From: Ulota crispa
Lineage: Eukaryota > Streptophyta > Bryopsida > Orthotrichales > Orthotrichaceae
NCBI GenBank assembly: GCA_963920765.1
Contig: OY987243.1
Span: 5,952,001-6,016,000, forward strand
Reading direction: 5' to 3'
Length of the DNA stretch: 64,000 nucleotides
Below are positions 12,120 to 24,167 of the stretch, piece after piece (positions within the stretch are counted from its first letter, which is position 1; each line of letters opens with the position of its first letter). A program made the translations under genes and the position numbers. A model generated the notes under the pieces. It saw only the letters and a program-made list of their open reading frames with translations. It was not told where the DNA came from and did no database searches.

Positions 12120-14082
12120 TCATAATAGCATGTTTTGATGACCACCAATGCATACTTTACAGTCGAGGCAACAAAAAATCATAACAGAAGGTCTACGAAA
12201 TAACAAGAATGGTCTATATCAATTGTCAACGTTGAACTTAGATATCACAACAAATCTGACCCAGACAGATTTATTAGTGGTATGACTATGGCACCATATG
12301 CTAGGACATATTGTTTATCATAGGCTTCATAAATTAATGGCAAAAGGTATGGCCACTAGGATACCATATATACTAATACTAAACAAAATCTATGAGCATT
12401 GCCAAGTCAGAAAACAAGTAAGAGAATGTTTTTGAAACACAGTCAAAACAAAGCTTTAGAGCCTCGCAAAATGCTTCACATTGACCTTTGTGGTTCTCTT
12501 CCAGTCACTTCTCTTGGAGGCTCCAATTATTTCCTAGTAGTTGTTGATGATTATAGCATGTATATATGGGTCTGCTTTTTATGTCAAATATCAAAAGCAT
12601 TTGAAAAAGTCAAGGTATTTAGGTCCATGATTGAATTACAAACAAGAAAGTACATACGTATTATACACAGCAATTGAGGTGGTGAGTTCATGTCCAAAGA
12701 TTTTTTGAAATTCTGCAAAAAAAGCTGGTACAGCACAACATGTGACAAACGCTAATATATCAGAGCAGAATGGAGTAGCCAAAAGGGCCAATCGCAAACT
12801 TCTTGAAACAGCCAAGAGCATGACATTATTATCATCAACTCCGCGCTATTTATGGACAAAATCAATTAACACCGACACCATCACCAATCATTCCCCAACT
12901 ATAGCAAATCTAGAGGTAATTCTGATTCTGCATTTTTTTGGCAAAGTTCCTGATATTTTGTTTTTACGTATCTTTGGATCCAAAGTCTATGTATGGGTAG
13001 AGAAGAGAGCGAGACAAACTGGACGCCAAAGCAAAACTTGAAATATTTGTAGGGATATGATGAGTTTATGAAAGGCTATAGAATATGGATTCCCATAGAT
13101 CATAGGCTTATCTTATCCCATAATGTTTGCTTTGATGAATTAAATATTCTAGATAATAGAAATTCTTTACCTACCCTTCCCATGAGACCTACACAGTCAA
13201 ACACAAATAAACAAGAAATTACAAGCTCAATATTGTCAAATTTGTTTTATTTGCCGTTTGACAGCTTATTAAGACAACAACCTCTACCCACCTTAAGGTA
13301 GGTTCACACTGGTTGTTAGAAGACATGCAATAGAACTGCGTAAGTGAGGATTAGGGATATGTTATTAGGTTTTTACACGTGCTGAAAATAGCCAAATGGT
13401 TTTATTGGATAGGGTTTAATAGCTCAGGGGGGTTATTCAAATAGATGGTTTTAATATTCCCCAAGACTTGCTTCATGACATAGAAATATCCGTCCACCTT
13501 CAAGTTGTGGAGTATGTTTTTCAACTTAGCCCTTTGAAGATGCCATCAAATGTTGAACAAATATTGGTTGTTCTCATCGGCTAACTCTGTGATACATCAA
13601 AGAGAGGGCCCTAAGAATTTGATCAAAGATCCGCTGAAATCTGAAGTATCACCACAATGAGAGCCAACAACAAGAGTTCAAGCCTGAAACATCACAAGTA
13701 CACTAGTGAGCAAAAAACATTAATTTGCTTATCAAGCCACTATAAATTCATCTCAACAAAAGTTCAGCAAGGACGTCTTACCATTGACATGTTTGAAAGC
13801 CTTTTTAGACAACCCCTACTTTCTTCACAAAAAGATTTGAACTTGGTACAAAAATTAAAGACATTTGGAAACCCCAGTATCTTGGTGCGGGAGGGTGTCA
13901 AGGACAATTATCTGTCCATCCACCTCAATACTTATCATTCATCTATAATACATCTTAGTGTATATATGTTTGCACCCCTTTTACTTGTAGTATTGAAGTA
14001 TTGAACATATTCAGGTATGTGTGTATTCATTCTTTCAAATTCTTCTTAGTATGAGGTTTTAGTTTAATCTAGTTATCTGTCA

Positions 14083-15090
14083 GATAAGAGACAGTTGAAG
14101 GAAGTTATTAATATTAATCCCTTTTTTTTTCTTTAAATATGTTTTCTTGCTTCAAAGTTTATGGATTTTGATGTAAAGATGGTAATTTAGATATAAAAAA
14201 AAACTTTCATTAATATTGCAAGCAACAAATAATTATTAATAGTTTAGTGTTCAAATCTTCACTTGCGTACAATATTCCTACAACTTGCATACAAAAAAAT
14301 CCCAAATTATATAAATGGTATGTACTTAAAGCATTAAACAAATAAATTGTTATATACATTCTTGTAATAATATCAAGCAAATATGCAAAGTTCGGGAACA
14401 TGAGGTCATCGTTGGCTTGTAAGGTTAGATTTTCATCTTCCAACATGGTCTCAAAATAAATTTGCAAAGTCTTGGTCTCTATTAAGCAATGCCGATGATG
14501 AGTCAACTTCAAGTCAAAAACTCACTAGAGCGTGTGAACATAACTTTGCGAATCCTAACCTTTTTTTGAACAAGCTATGTACAAGATGCATTGTTTGACA
14601 TTGGATTGCCATGTGCATTTGAAACTATTTACCACAACTCAAGCATTTGAAACAAGATTGCAACATAAAACCATTGTTATTGTATTTAAATGCTACCTAA
14701 TTGGTCACTTGATAGTGGAGCATTGTCTCGGCAAACCGCAAATATAGATTAATTTTTAGCATTCTTTTTATGGTAGGTTTTACCATGAGTACAAGCATAA
14801 AAATCTAGTGTAAATAACTTTGCGCAGTTTGGGCATTTACACCAAGGTTGATAGTGCTTCTTGTTGTTGTAATACTTCAGCTTGCAATCACTAGACTCAA
14901 AGTTGCAATGATAGAAACATTTGGCTGTTGCCACTTGAGCAAACATTGCAGTTGATGCCATATTTTCTTCCATCTGACGAAAATGTTGATAATGTAATTT
15001 TGTGTGAAGCCAATTCTTGATGGAAATGCTTCCATTATATAGATATACATTTATTCCCTAGATTTAATTGAATTTTAATAAATGAAGAGT
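14083..15090. other. AT-rich intergenic stretch
   Basis: About 1 kb with no recognised gene. On the minus strand at 14749-14973 a 74-codon frame has seven cysteines and several histidines in pairs reminiscent of a zinc-binding fold, but I find no family match and no neighbouring exon, so I do not call it a gene. Confidence 0.4.
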
Positions 15091-17165
15091 TGAACCAAAA
15101 ATGGTTAGTTGTAATTAAAACTACGGTTTAATGGCAACGCAATGTCCATTGATATGTGGACGTTACGTTGTTTTGACACATGTACAGCTCCTGGGATTAG
15201 GTCGTTGGCTGGTCTAATGTTCTGTTTCACTAGTATGCTAAGTTGTAGGCCGCTTTCACTGCTCGACTAGTCCAATTAGATTTGGATTTAGATCTGCGGG
15301 CGGCCAATGGCCGCCGCTTCTTCAGTCAATCAATTCTACAATTTAGAGGCTGGAGATAAGTATCCAACATCTTATACGCATAAAAGAGCACATGGCTATC
15401 TTTTAGTAGTATTTGTTTTATATTTGTTCTTATAATTTTAATTATCCAGATGTTTTAAAAGACTCATGTATTTGCATTACATTTAAATAAATATACTAAG
15501 GAATTAGTTGGATTTGAAAAATAAAAATGGAAATAAGTTAAAGTATCTTTGGTGCAATAGTGGTACTAGGAATATGGGTTGATGTACTACATGCTATTAC
15601 CTTCTTACCTTATGAAGGAAAAAAGTAGAAAAGAAGATTAAATAATATGTTAGAGTATATGTGAGAGTGGGGGTATGCAGAAGAAGAAAAATTTGCAACT
15701 CTATGGAGATACAATATTTGGATATGAAATATTTTTTATTGAAATTTGAAAAAATTATTTTTTGTGCAATAGATTTTTTTAATAAATTTGCAAGTTTGAT
15801 TTAGAATTATGATGCAAAAGTTATGTGTGCTTGAATTTAAGAGTCTAAAGTTAATTTATGAAGAAAAGCAAAGACTTCAACAAGCCATAGTTTACAATCC
15901 GCTTATTATTTTGCAACAAGATTTAGAAGGAATGTTTATCTTTATCTTAGTTTTTTTAGTACTATTAAATTCAATATTTAGAGTTTTGAGCAAGAATTTA
16001 TAGAAGTGTGAGGATTGAAGGTGGCTGTCATTTTGTTAGTAGAAAACTAAAATTTTGAAGAGCTATAACTTTTTGACAATTCAAAGGTTTCTTTTTCAGA
16101 TTTTAAAAATAATAGATAGTTGTATGTGATTTCTATTTTGTTATCATTCATTGTATTTGAAGTTTTATTACAAGAGTTATAGTGTGTAGAAGTTGTGAGG
16201 TTGGGTACTTTCTAAATAATTGAGATCCAAACTTTGATTGATTATAATTTATAGAACGAGTTTTATTTTGTAGTGAAATTTTTATATGTTATATATGATT
16301 GCGTTAGCTTTCCAAATTAATATTATATTTGTAGAAAAAATTGCAAATAAAAAGTTATAGAAGTTTGAAAAGGCAATAATTAGTTTATAAAAAAGGAGAA
16401 AAATCTCTACTTTAAATCCAAAATAACATTTGCACATTAGTTTGGATTGAGCCAAGATTTGGACAAATGTTAGGTGATTAAAAGGGCTTTTCAAAATATT
16501 ATTATATTTAACATTTGAATTTTTGAATCATTTGTGACATTTGGTAAAAATTGCAGCCTTTTGGATTTGTTGTTTGTAACATTTTCTGTTGTTTTTTATA
16601 AAAACTTGAAGACTTGAAGACTTGAAGATTCCAAAATGAATGTTTTGGGTTTATTTTTTATGTATATATGAGATGTGACTTTGTTATTTTTAGCTGGATT
16701 TGGAAGCTAGTTGTTAATTTTTTTTTTTTTTGTAAACATTATTATAAGCAGTGTAGCTTAAATTTAATTCAACCTCATTTGTTGTTGCTATGACAAAGTG
16801 AGATTGATCATCCAAACAATTGAGATTTACTATGTTATCACAATCTGAAGGTTTGGCCAGTAGATTGTGAATTTTTTGTTTAAAATCTCATCATTCAGAT
16901 GGCAATTTGTGCATGTTGTCCCGTTCTACCTATCTCGTGTCCCGAGAATTTTTATCCATACATTATCCTTATATCTTAAGAGTCAACCACATGATAGGTC
17001 AACAAAAGACAGAAGATTAAAAATAAAAAACTAAAAAAAGAAAACTTACAAGAATATCAAGTTTACAACGCAAAATTGCAGCTAAATACTTAGCATGTTT
17101 TCTAGACGTGCTCCTCTCTACCTGACACCAAGTTGACAGAAAATATCAACCTCACTCTCCGCGTT
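15090..17165 (+). repeat. 2-kb dispersed repeat, copy 1 (inverted relative to 32945-35060)
   Basis: Aligns as reverse complement with 32945-35060 over about 2 kb. Anchors seen by eye include 'TGTAGGCC...CTGCTCGAC' near 15250, 'ATTTTGAAGAGCTATAAC' near 16050, 'AAGTTATAGAAGTTT' near 16350 and 'GTGCTCCTCTC' near 17110. Identity looks like 60-70 percent, so the copies are old. No protein family is recognisable in either. The family is unassigned. Confidence 0.6.
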
Positions 17166-19382
17166 GAGCGTACCATTGATAATTATGTGAAATTCCTTGA
17201 AGCCGACTTGTTTCAAGGCAGAAAGATTGGAAATGACGGCAATCAACTACAACCACAATAATAACATGATCAAACAATGATACTATTGTAGTTTTGAAAA
17301 CACGGCATCTAAACCAAAGTATTTCAATATCAAAAAGCTTTGATTCTTTTTTTGACTTCTTTTCCTATTTTGTTGAGTTGCGAAACCTCTTGAGCAATTT
17401 TTGCACCATGGGCATTGTCCATTGCGCAAGGCTTGGAGGGCCGGAGAGAAACAGAGTGGAGAGAGAAGGAGCAAGGAGGGCATAGAGGAACTAGTACATA
17501 GAACAAAAAATGAGATAAAGCACAAAAAGACGCATATGAATACAACATGGCTAATAAAGCAATGACTCTAGATCAGAGTTTGCATTGGGGAAGTGACGAG
17601 CAGCATTTGCACATGCGCATAGTGCAATACATTGCATAGACAGTTGTTGCCAATCTGGGATTTTTGCCATAAAAGCTGCGTAGACAATAAAAGCTATGCA
17701 AACGCTCAACGTTGGACATTGAGTCTGATATTCTTGTGGATAAGCCATTTAAATCTTTTTTTTCTCAAGCATTAATGGCCGCTTTATACATAAGGAATCA
17801 AAATCTCCAAACCATTTGAACGTTAAGAAATTGTTCCAAATGGTCCCAAACTTGGTTTATATACCAAATAATGCATTTAGGTTGTCTAATACTAATTTCT
17901 ATGTGTTTCACACTATTTAAATATTTATCAAGACTATAATTACTTTTGTTAGTAATTATTGTGATAAACAATGAAGTAAACAAGTAGAGATTAGGTGCAA
18001 CAACAAGCATCAAAATCAAAGAGTAGAGAAATTGAAACTTGAGACAAAATTAAGAATTATTGCAGCATAAAGAGAGTTGCATGTCCCTCCAAGTGACCAA
18101 GGGTGAGTGACAAGATAACTTTGCCAAGGTAAGGCAACCTAATTGTTAAAGCAACCTAAATGCACTATTTGATGCAGTTAGTATGGGCAAGGCAAAAATT
18201 AATTCTTGATAAAGTATCAAAACTACTTACATAATTTGCAAACATGAATGCCATGTGCAAGGTGTAGATGAAAAAGCATTAGCCATATGCAATGTGTGGA
18301 TGAAAAATCATCATCCGCGGACATGGATGCCATATGCAAGATGTGGATGAAAATTAATTTCTTCATTAAAATTAATCCTTGTTTATCCAAAAAAAACAAT
18401 ATCAACTTGAGATCATGGAGCAATTCAGCAATTTTGTCCATGGCTAAGTATTTTCTTAAAATAAATTTGAGTTGTTTAGTAGCAACATTTAGCTCAAAAA
18501 ATATATTGGTTCCAAGAATTGACTTGAGCATTGGTTATTATAAGAGTACAACATGGATGTTTTTTCACATGTCTTGAGGTCAAAAAGTGGAGACCAAAAT
18601 TATAGAACTTCGAACCTTTTTAAAAGAGAAGGCTCTCAATTTCCTAGAGAGTTTACTAAAGTGTCTTCTTGTTCTTGTCATCTTCCCAAATCCTAAGTTA
18701 GCAATATCTCAATTACACACTCAAAGTTCTAAACTCATTGCTAAAATTGCCAGTTGTATTAAAATTCTCTCTTTACATTGGCATTGCAGAACGATTGGAC
18801 TTTGCAAACTTGGTAATTCTTACAATCTCACACAACTTTTTCTCTATCCAAATGATATAATGATCCTTTGTATATAGCATAGACATTATTCATGCATACT
18901 CACAATCCAATGATGCTACCTTGTAAATCCGTAAGTTACCCCTTAGAGATTAGATGACCATCTAGTTTTAATAAATCAAATGCATGAATTTTAGCAAAAC
19001 AAGATATCGAATAGACGGGTAGAAAGTGAGTAGCAATTTTCACGATTAAGGCTTTTACGTGTTTTTTTATATAGTATTTCATCAAAACAAGTGATTGAGT
19101 TAGTTAGAAATAAAAACTGCGTGCTGATTCATATTTGAATGGGCCGGATGTTCTAACTTTGGTAGCTGATTTTATAAAATGCTAAAACATAATGATCTCA
19201 AAAATGAAAACAAGAGCATCCAGATGAATGTCACCAATGCAAAGATGGGCTCTTTGCTTGCAATTTAAATGTGTGCATGAGTTCAAGATTTGGATCAAAA
19301 TAAAATAAAGGCCAACTAAAGCAAAGACTTGATGATTTCAAGGATATTTAATATATTGTGAAGATTTTGCAATACTTATTCG
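17165..19382. other. gene-poor stretch with short degenerate repeats
   Basis: No gene is recognised. From about 18240 to 18355 a unit containing 'atgccatatgcaagatgtggatga' (shown in parts: ATGCCATATGCAA, GATGTGGATGA) occurs three times in diverged form. Reading frames here, such as those at 17283-17548 and 18223-18577, overlap on both strands and show no domain. Confidence 0.4.
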
Positions 19383-20554
19383 TTTGACCTCTAAAGGACC
19401 ACTGTCCCTTTGAGGGACAAAAGGGATTTTGGGCATGTACCTATGGCTAAATTATTTTGTGTGATTTTTTGAAACTTTTATTAAAAGAGTGGAATTCAAA
19501 AATCTATTTGGGCATCTAGTTGTTTTTCATTCCGACATTCATTGAAAAAGTTATGCATGGATTTCTTGAAAGCAGAGCAGGCAGCCCAAAAACTTTTTTG
19601 AAGTTTTCATTTTTTTAAATATAAATCTGAAATTGGTTCTTTAGATTTATGTCTATGGGGGAAGCTTTGAATCATTTATTTTTGATTGATGAGTGAGAAG
19701 TTTTAGTTTGTGAGTAGGTATGGGACTCCCAACCCTCCATTCCTTTTGCCACTTATAAAACTTTGTACTTTCATTTTTTAAGTGGTTTGTGTATTTATTT
19801 TTGATTTGTTTTTTTCCCCAATTGTAGTGGGCTAGGAGCCCTTGCCTTCTGCCATTTAGATTGGTGTAATTCAAAAATCTGAATTTTACATAAATTCTTC
19901 AATTTTACCTAGTGTACTTGCAAATTTTAGGACCATTTGATATTCAAAGATTTTTTGATGTATGTTTCACACCTACAATTCATTTGAAAATTCTCCTACA
20001 CATACCTAACTTGGTCTTCTACAAGTTAAAAAAATTAACTTGAACTTTGCATAAAGCAATTTTTTTTCCATGAGAGAGGTCAAAGGCTTCTAAAAAATTT
20101 GGGCAGCAAGGAAAGTTTTTTTTTTCTTCACTTCAAATGTTGATATCTCTCTCTTCACCATCTGATATGAGTTTAAAAAAATTCCAACAAGCACCTCCCA
20201 TAATTTAGCCCTTAAATGTCCAAATGGCCCTTTGCAACCAATACAATACAAGGTATTTTTCTTATGTTTGGAATGGATCCACACCTCTACTACATTTGAG
20301 ATCAACAAGGAAGTTGAAATATGAATAAACGCGGTTCTAGTGAGCTATTTGAGATCTCAAGTTAAAATTTCTTGTTAGTAGCAAATGCCAAATAGATGGC
20401 AACATATCTATCATACCCTTGAGATGTTGAAGGATTAGGGCAAGATCTACGGTTGGATTTTCAAAAAAAATTCCTCACTTTCTATTCATTACCTCAAAAA
20501 TGGCAATTTTTAGTGATTTTCACATTAAAAAGGGCTTGGTCCCATAGAGGTTAA
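19383..20554 (+). mobile_element. TTAA-flanked miniature transposon, family B copy 4
   Basis: Left end TTGACCTCTAAAGGACCA, right end TTGGTCCCATAGAGGTTAA, giving inverted ends inside a TTAA (left mutated). The subterminal hairpin GTCCCTTTGAGGGAC and the interior 'ggttctttagattta' block match the other family B copies. At about 1.17 kb it is the longest copy here. No transposase frame is seen. Confidence 0.7.
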
Positions 20555-21560
20555 AGTTTGCTGAGAGTAATGACAAATAGATATAAGCTGCAAATAATGT
20601 GGTTGTATGAAATTTTAAAATGAATAATTTTAGCTGACTAATCTTGAGGAACACTCAATTATTTCGTATAAAGATTCAAAAACCTAAATGTAGATGTTGA
20701 TTTGGATGCAAAAATATATAGATAAAATTGTCGGATAGATTTTCAAGGTCCCATCCAAAGGAGGAGTTGAAATTCAAATTAAAACTTCAAATTTGAATGA
20801 ACGTTTTTAAAGTATTTGATGAAAATTTAGATACTTCATCAATCCAAAGATAATAGCTTTAGATCAAAATAATTTCTTTATGTATGGATTTGATATGCAA
20901 ACTAGATTAAATATCTTGGTTTTTGAAATAAGTAGAATTGTATAAACTTTAAGATTGTGCGATTTTTATAACTTTGTTCAATTTAATAAATAAAAAGTAT
21001 ACTAAAGAAAATGTGAATCCTCTATTCATAGTTTGTTTTGTTTCATAGGATCTTAGATCTTTTGATTCTACGAACAAAAGCCATGAAGACTTAAAGATTT
21101 CTTTTCTACAAATCTTAATGATTTACCAACTTTGACAAACAGAAGTAGAAGGTGGTTTTGAATATATACCCCTGGTAGGAATTGAACCTTCAAAATGATA
21201 AAAAAGAAAAGGAAGAAGCATGAAACTTGTATGTTTCTTGAAAAGCTAAGACACAATCATTTTGAAACATTCATGCTTTTTTTAATTTCAAACAGAACTC
21301 AAGAATCTAGGTGTGAGCACTTGATTCTAAAACAAGAAGGGGGAATTACAACTTTTATAAAATAATGCTAATGTAAGGAAATTGCTATTTGAAATTTACC
21401 AAATGTAGCGAATCAGTCATTCATTCAATTGAATGTATGGCACGTTTATTTTAATAGGGAACATTTAGAATCCACACGTAATAATCCAAAAATTACCTTA
21501 GTTTACAAAACGGTGGAAAATACTTGCAAGACGTCAGAAAATATTGGGAAACATTTCAAT
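20555..21560. other. AT-rich stretch without recognised gene
   Basis: About 1 kb between two miniature elements. I see no domain-bearing frame, RNA gene or clear repeat structure. Confidence 0.4.
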
Positions 21561-21810
21561 GCGATATTCATTAATTTGGGAAAAAACTCGAATTTTGGGA
21601 TCTTCTGAATTTCTCATTTCTTAAAATTTTCAGGTGATTTAGAGTGAATTTTATGATGATTAATCTATGGCCTTACATCAATTATGAAAAATCTTGAAGG
21701 AAATATAAAAAAGCTCACTCTAAATCATCACAATATTCTCACAAATGCAAAATTCAATATCACCAAAATCTGTTTGGGGAAAGTGCTTTTCTCAAATTAA
21801 CAAATATAGC
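21561..21810. mobile_element. family C MITE, copy 2
   Basis: A 250-bp element: left end GCGATATTCATTAATTTGGG, right end the complement of GCTATATTTGTTAATTTGAG. Length and ends match the copies at 11868 and 49186. Non-coding. Confidence 0.7.
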
Positions 21811-22189
21811 GATTTATGTTATATGTCCAAATAAAAAAACATTCAAATTTTTTGAAATAAAATTTACAAAATGTTGCAAAATCTTCAATGTTCAAGGAAG
21901 TAGAAAATCCATGTGTACTTTGGTAGATTATCACAATGCCTGCTGATGTGCAATTCCACGGTGTGCAATTTGAGAGGGATGAGCTTATTTCATCAAATTT
22001 TCCTCAATAAAACATTCGTCGTGGTGATCATACAAAGCGTTCATCGTATCTCCAACGCATCCACATCTGATGAACATATATTATCCAAATTCGACAAACA
22101 GATATCATCTACATTTTACAAATGGATATCATCCAAAGTCGGCGAATAGATCTCAACCGTTCGATATACGATGATCTAAGATTCTCGCC

Positions 22190-23048
22190 CCTTGAAATAC
22201 ACTCCGCACCACCTGCCTTGGTTGTCGCCCCCAGGGGCCAGGCCCAAGTCCCCGCTGGACGTCGCGGACGACGCCGCGGGAGTCGCGAAGATGCGGATAT
22301 GCCAATTTCGAAGCCATGACCACGCTGCAGCAGCCTCGCAAGGCGCAAGCTCATCCGGATCCCCTTCGGCATCAGCTCGCCCAGTCCGATTTTGCTGCTG
22401 CCGATGCCCGGTTTCATTTGTAAGTGTTTTTGCTGAAAATTCTGATGGATAATCCCGTCCTGAATTCTGCTGCGGTCATGCTTCAGTTTCTTACGCGCTA
22501 GGGCTTCGTATGCACAACGCGCTACCCGGTGTGGAGGTTTTTATTGTTCTAATAAAGCACCAATGTTGCTATCATTGTTTGCAGAGCTGGATTTCTATGC
22601 GGGTTACCGTAAAGTGAAGAGAAAGCTAATCGAAGGTATTGAGCAAGTTAGCATTCGGCCTTACGTTTGAATTAAAGGTGAGATTTGCACTAATATTGGT
22701 TGTGATGCTGCAATTTCTGGTTTTTTGATTTGATTGTATACTCTTTCCCTATAAATCACCTTTGTAGCCTACCTTTGCATTTTCCTGGTAACCTGAGATT
22801 GCACTGGTGACTTTTGGATAAACAATGCAAAGTACAGTACGTTCTCGTGGCAGGGATACAATGATACTGTATATTGGTGCTTTTAGGGTTTAGGGTTTGC
22901 CGTGGAGATATTGATTAGTAATTACATTTCAGTAGAGGATATTAGCATCTTCATCAAGGTTAGGGTACTTTGCGTTTGAAATATCAGTGTCTGGTTAGGG
23001 TTTAGGGTCTGTATTCTGATTATTTTGGTGTAATTGTTGGTGATGCAG
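22190..23048 (+). promoter_or_regulatory. probable promoter, 5' exon(s) and leader intron of the small membrane protein gene
   Basis: 22190-22419 is strikingly GC-rich against its AT-rich surroundings and stops at a consensus donor (GTAAGT at 22420). The remainder to the acceptor at 23048 reads as intron and contains two TTTAGGGTTTAGGG-type telomere-like motifs (about 22882-22898 and 22998-23008). The frames within 22109-22452 run on both strands and I do not credit them as proteins. Confidence 0.4.
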
Positions 23049-23067
23049 GGACCGAGTACAAAGAGCT

Positions 23068-23343
23068 ATGGAGGAGAATTTTATAGAACATGAACGTCAC
23101 ACAGACCACCATGATATGGAATGGGGGAGCATGAAGGAGGTTGCGTTTTGGTCGATTGCACTTCTGGTGAACATTGGTTTTATCATTTATGCAGCTTGGA
23201 GGTTGGCAGTGCGACACACAGATGCCACTGGAAGCTCTGTTGTGGTTCCTGTGAGGGTTGCTGTGGACGATGACTCTGCTGGTCAATCCACAGCTGTGCT
23301 GAATGCTCGAAGACGTGGTGGCAAGCAGGATCTTCCTCAGTAA
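23068..23343 (+). CDS. small single-pass membrane protein, unknown function
   Basis: Ninety-one residues: an acidic, histidine-rich N-terminus (MEENFIEHERHTDHHDMEW), one clear hydrophobic segment at about residues 25-46 (VAFWSIALLVNIGFIIYAAW), then a polar tail ending in a basic ARRRGGK stretch. The coding exon begins at an acceptor near 23048 (tgatgcag). Upstream, 22190-22419 is GC-rich and ends at a GTAAGT donor, and 22590-22640 could be a further exon, so one or two 5' exons are likely. The reading frame is open from the acceptor to the ATG, so a longer N-terminus is possible; I chose the first ATG. I do not recognise the family. Codon use and the flanking GC-rich promoter-like zone argue that it is a real gene. 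Confidence 0.6.
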   Translation: MEENFIEHERHTDHHDMEWGSMKEVAFWSIALLVNIGFIIYAAWRLAVRHTDATGSSVVVPVRVAVDDDSAGQSTAVLNARRRGGKQDLPQ

Positions 23344-23600
23344 ACAACATCTCCAGCTTGAGGATTTTGATTTCTACTCTGTTATTCTAGGGTTTTTAGA
23401 GCGGATGCTGTTTGAAGTTAGCATGTAAAAGTTCGATACTCTGGCTCACGTATCTGTTCTATTGCATGCGCTTATGTATCAATTCATTTGTCATGGGGGG
23501 ATGGGGATTTATGCAAAGGCATTTTTAGTTGTTTGTGGCTTAATTTCATTTGTTTGCAGTAAGATGTGAATGATAAAGATTTCACACTGTGATCTTGCAA

Positions 23601-24167
23601 TACTCCCTCTGTCCCTCTGAAAACGTCCAAAGAGCTTCCTTGCGAAGGATTAACTGTATTTTTAGTCTTTGTGCTAATGACACATGCATTCTAGAATCAA
23701 TATACCACCTACCAAATGTATGCAAAATCTTCAGCTTTGATGTCGCCGTTTGGGCACCCAAATTCCATGCAAAAGGTATCATATTTGTGCATAGTTTGTG
23801 AATGTTGCCAGATACACGCATCTTAGCATCAAGACACTATCTACCAAATGTATACAAAATCTCTAGCTTCTATGTCGTTTGAGCACCCAAATTCCATGCA
23901 AAATGTACCATATTTGTGCATGTTGTGAGCTACTCATTATTGGTGATTTAAATTATTGGTGATTTAAAGATTAGTAGCAACAATGATATCTCATATGGGC
24001 AAAGTCAAGCTTCCTCCGAGAGGAATGCTCCCTAATCTCTTAACTTACCCCATGAGATCATTGGACATGACCAACGCTTTTTCAACATTTGAAATCAACT
24101 AAAGGGGGCTTTTAGTGGTACAAAAAATGTGTCTGATTCGGACGTTTTTAGAAAGACAGAGATAGTA
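23601..24167. mobile_element. Stowaway-like MITE (Tc1/mariner type)
   Basis: Left end TACTCCCTCTGTCCCTCTGA and right end complementary to TACTATCTCTGTCTTTCTA, each followed by AAAACGTCC. CTCCCTC(C/T)GT-type ends with a TA target site are the hallmark of plant Stowaway elements. Inside is a tandem duplication: a block of roughly 130 bases with 'CACCCAAATTCCATGCAAAA' occurs at about 23690-23800 and again at 23835-23935. It lies about 260 bases past the stop of the membrane protein gene, so it may be in its 3' region. Confidence 0.75.

Larger units (their letters stand above)
7830..14082 (+). mobile_element. old broken Ty1/copia LTR retrotransposon
   Basis: A fossil copia element. Related LTRs of roughly 180 bases end at 8005 and 14082, both finishing in 'tctagttatctgtca'. 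The left LTR is followed at 8006 by TGGTATCAAAGCAG, the usual copia primer-binding site for initiator methionine tRNA. In order, the interior shows a gag-like region (about 8150-8740), a zinc-knuckle and protease-like part (about 11370-11700), GAG-pre-integrase and integrase core (about 12120-13000), a connecting segment to 13300, and a short 3' remnant before the right LTR at 13896. Reverse transcriptase and RNase H are largely absent. It is clearly broken, with many interruptions and large gaps, and has later insertions (9026-9400, 11868-12119). LTR divergence and nested elements point to considerable age. Confidence 0.85.

Noticed and set aside
14749-14973. Cysteine/histidine-rich 74-codon minus-strand frame
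   Set aside because: Zinc-finger-like spacing but no family match, no companion exon and very AT-rich surroundings.
22109-22452. Arg/Pro/Ala-rich frames on both strands
   Set aside because: GC-rich promoter or leader DNA produces them; opposite-strand frames of equal quality cannot both be real and neither has a domain.
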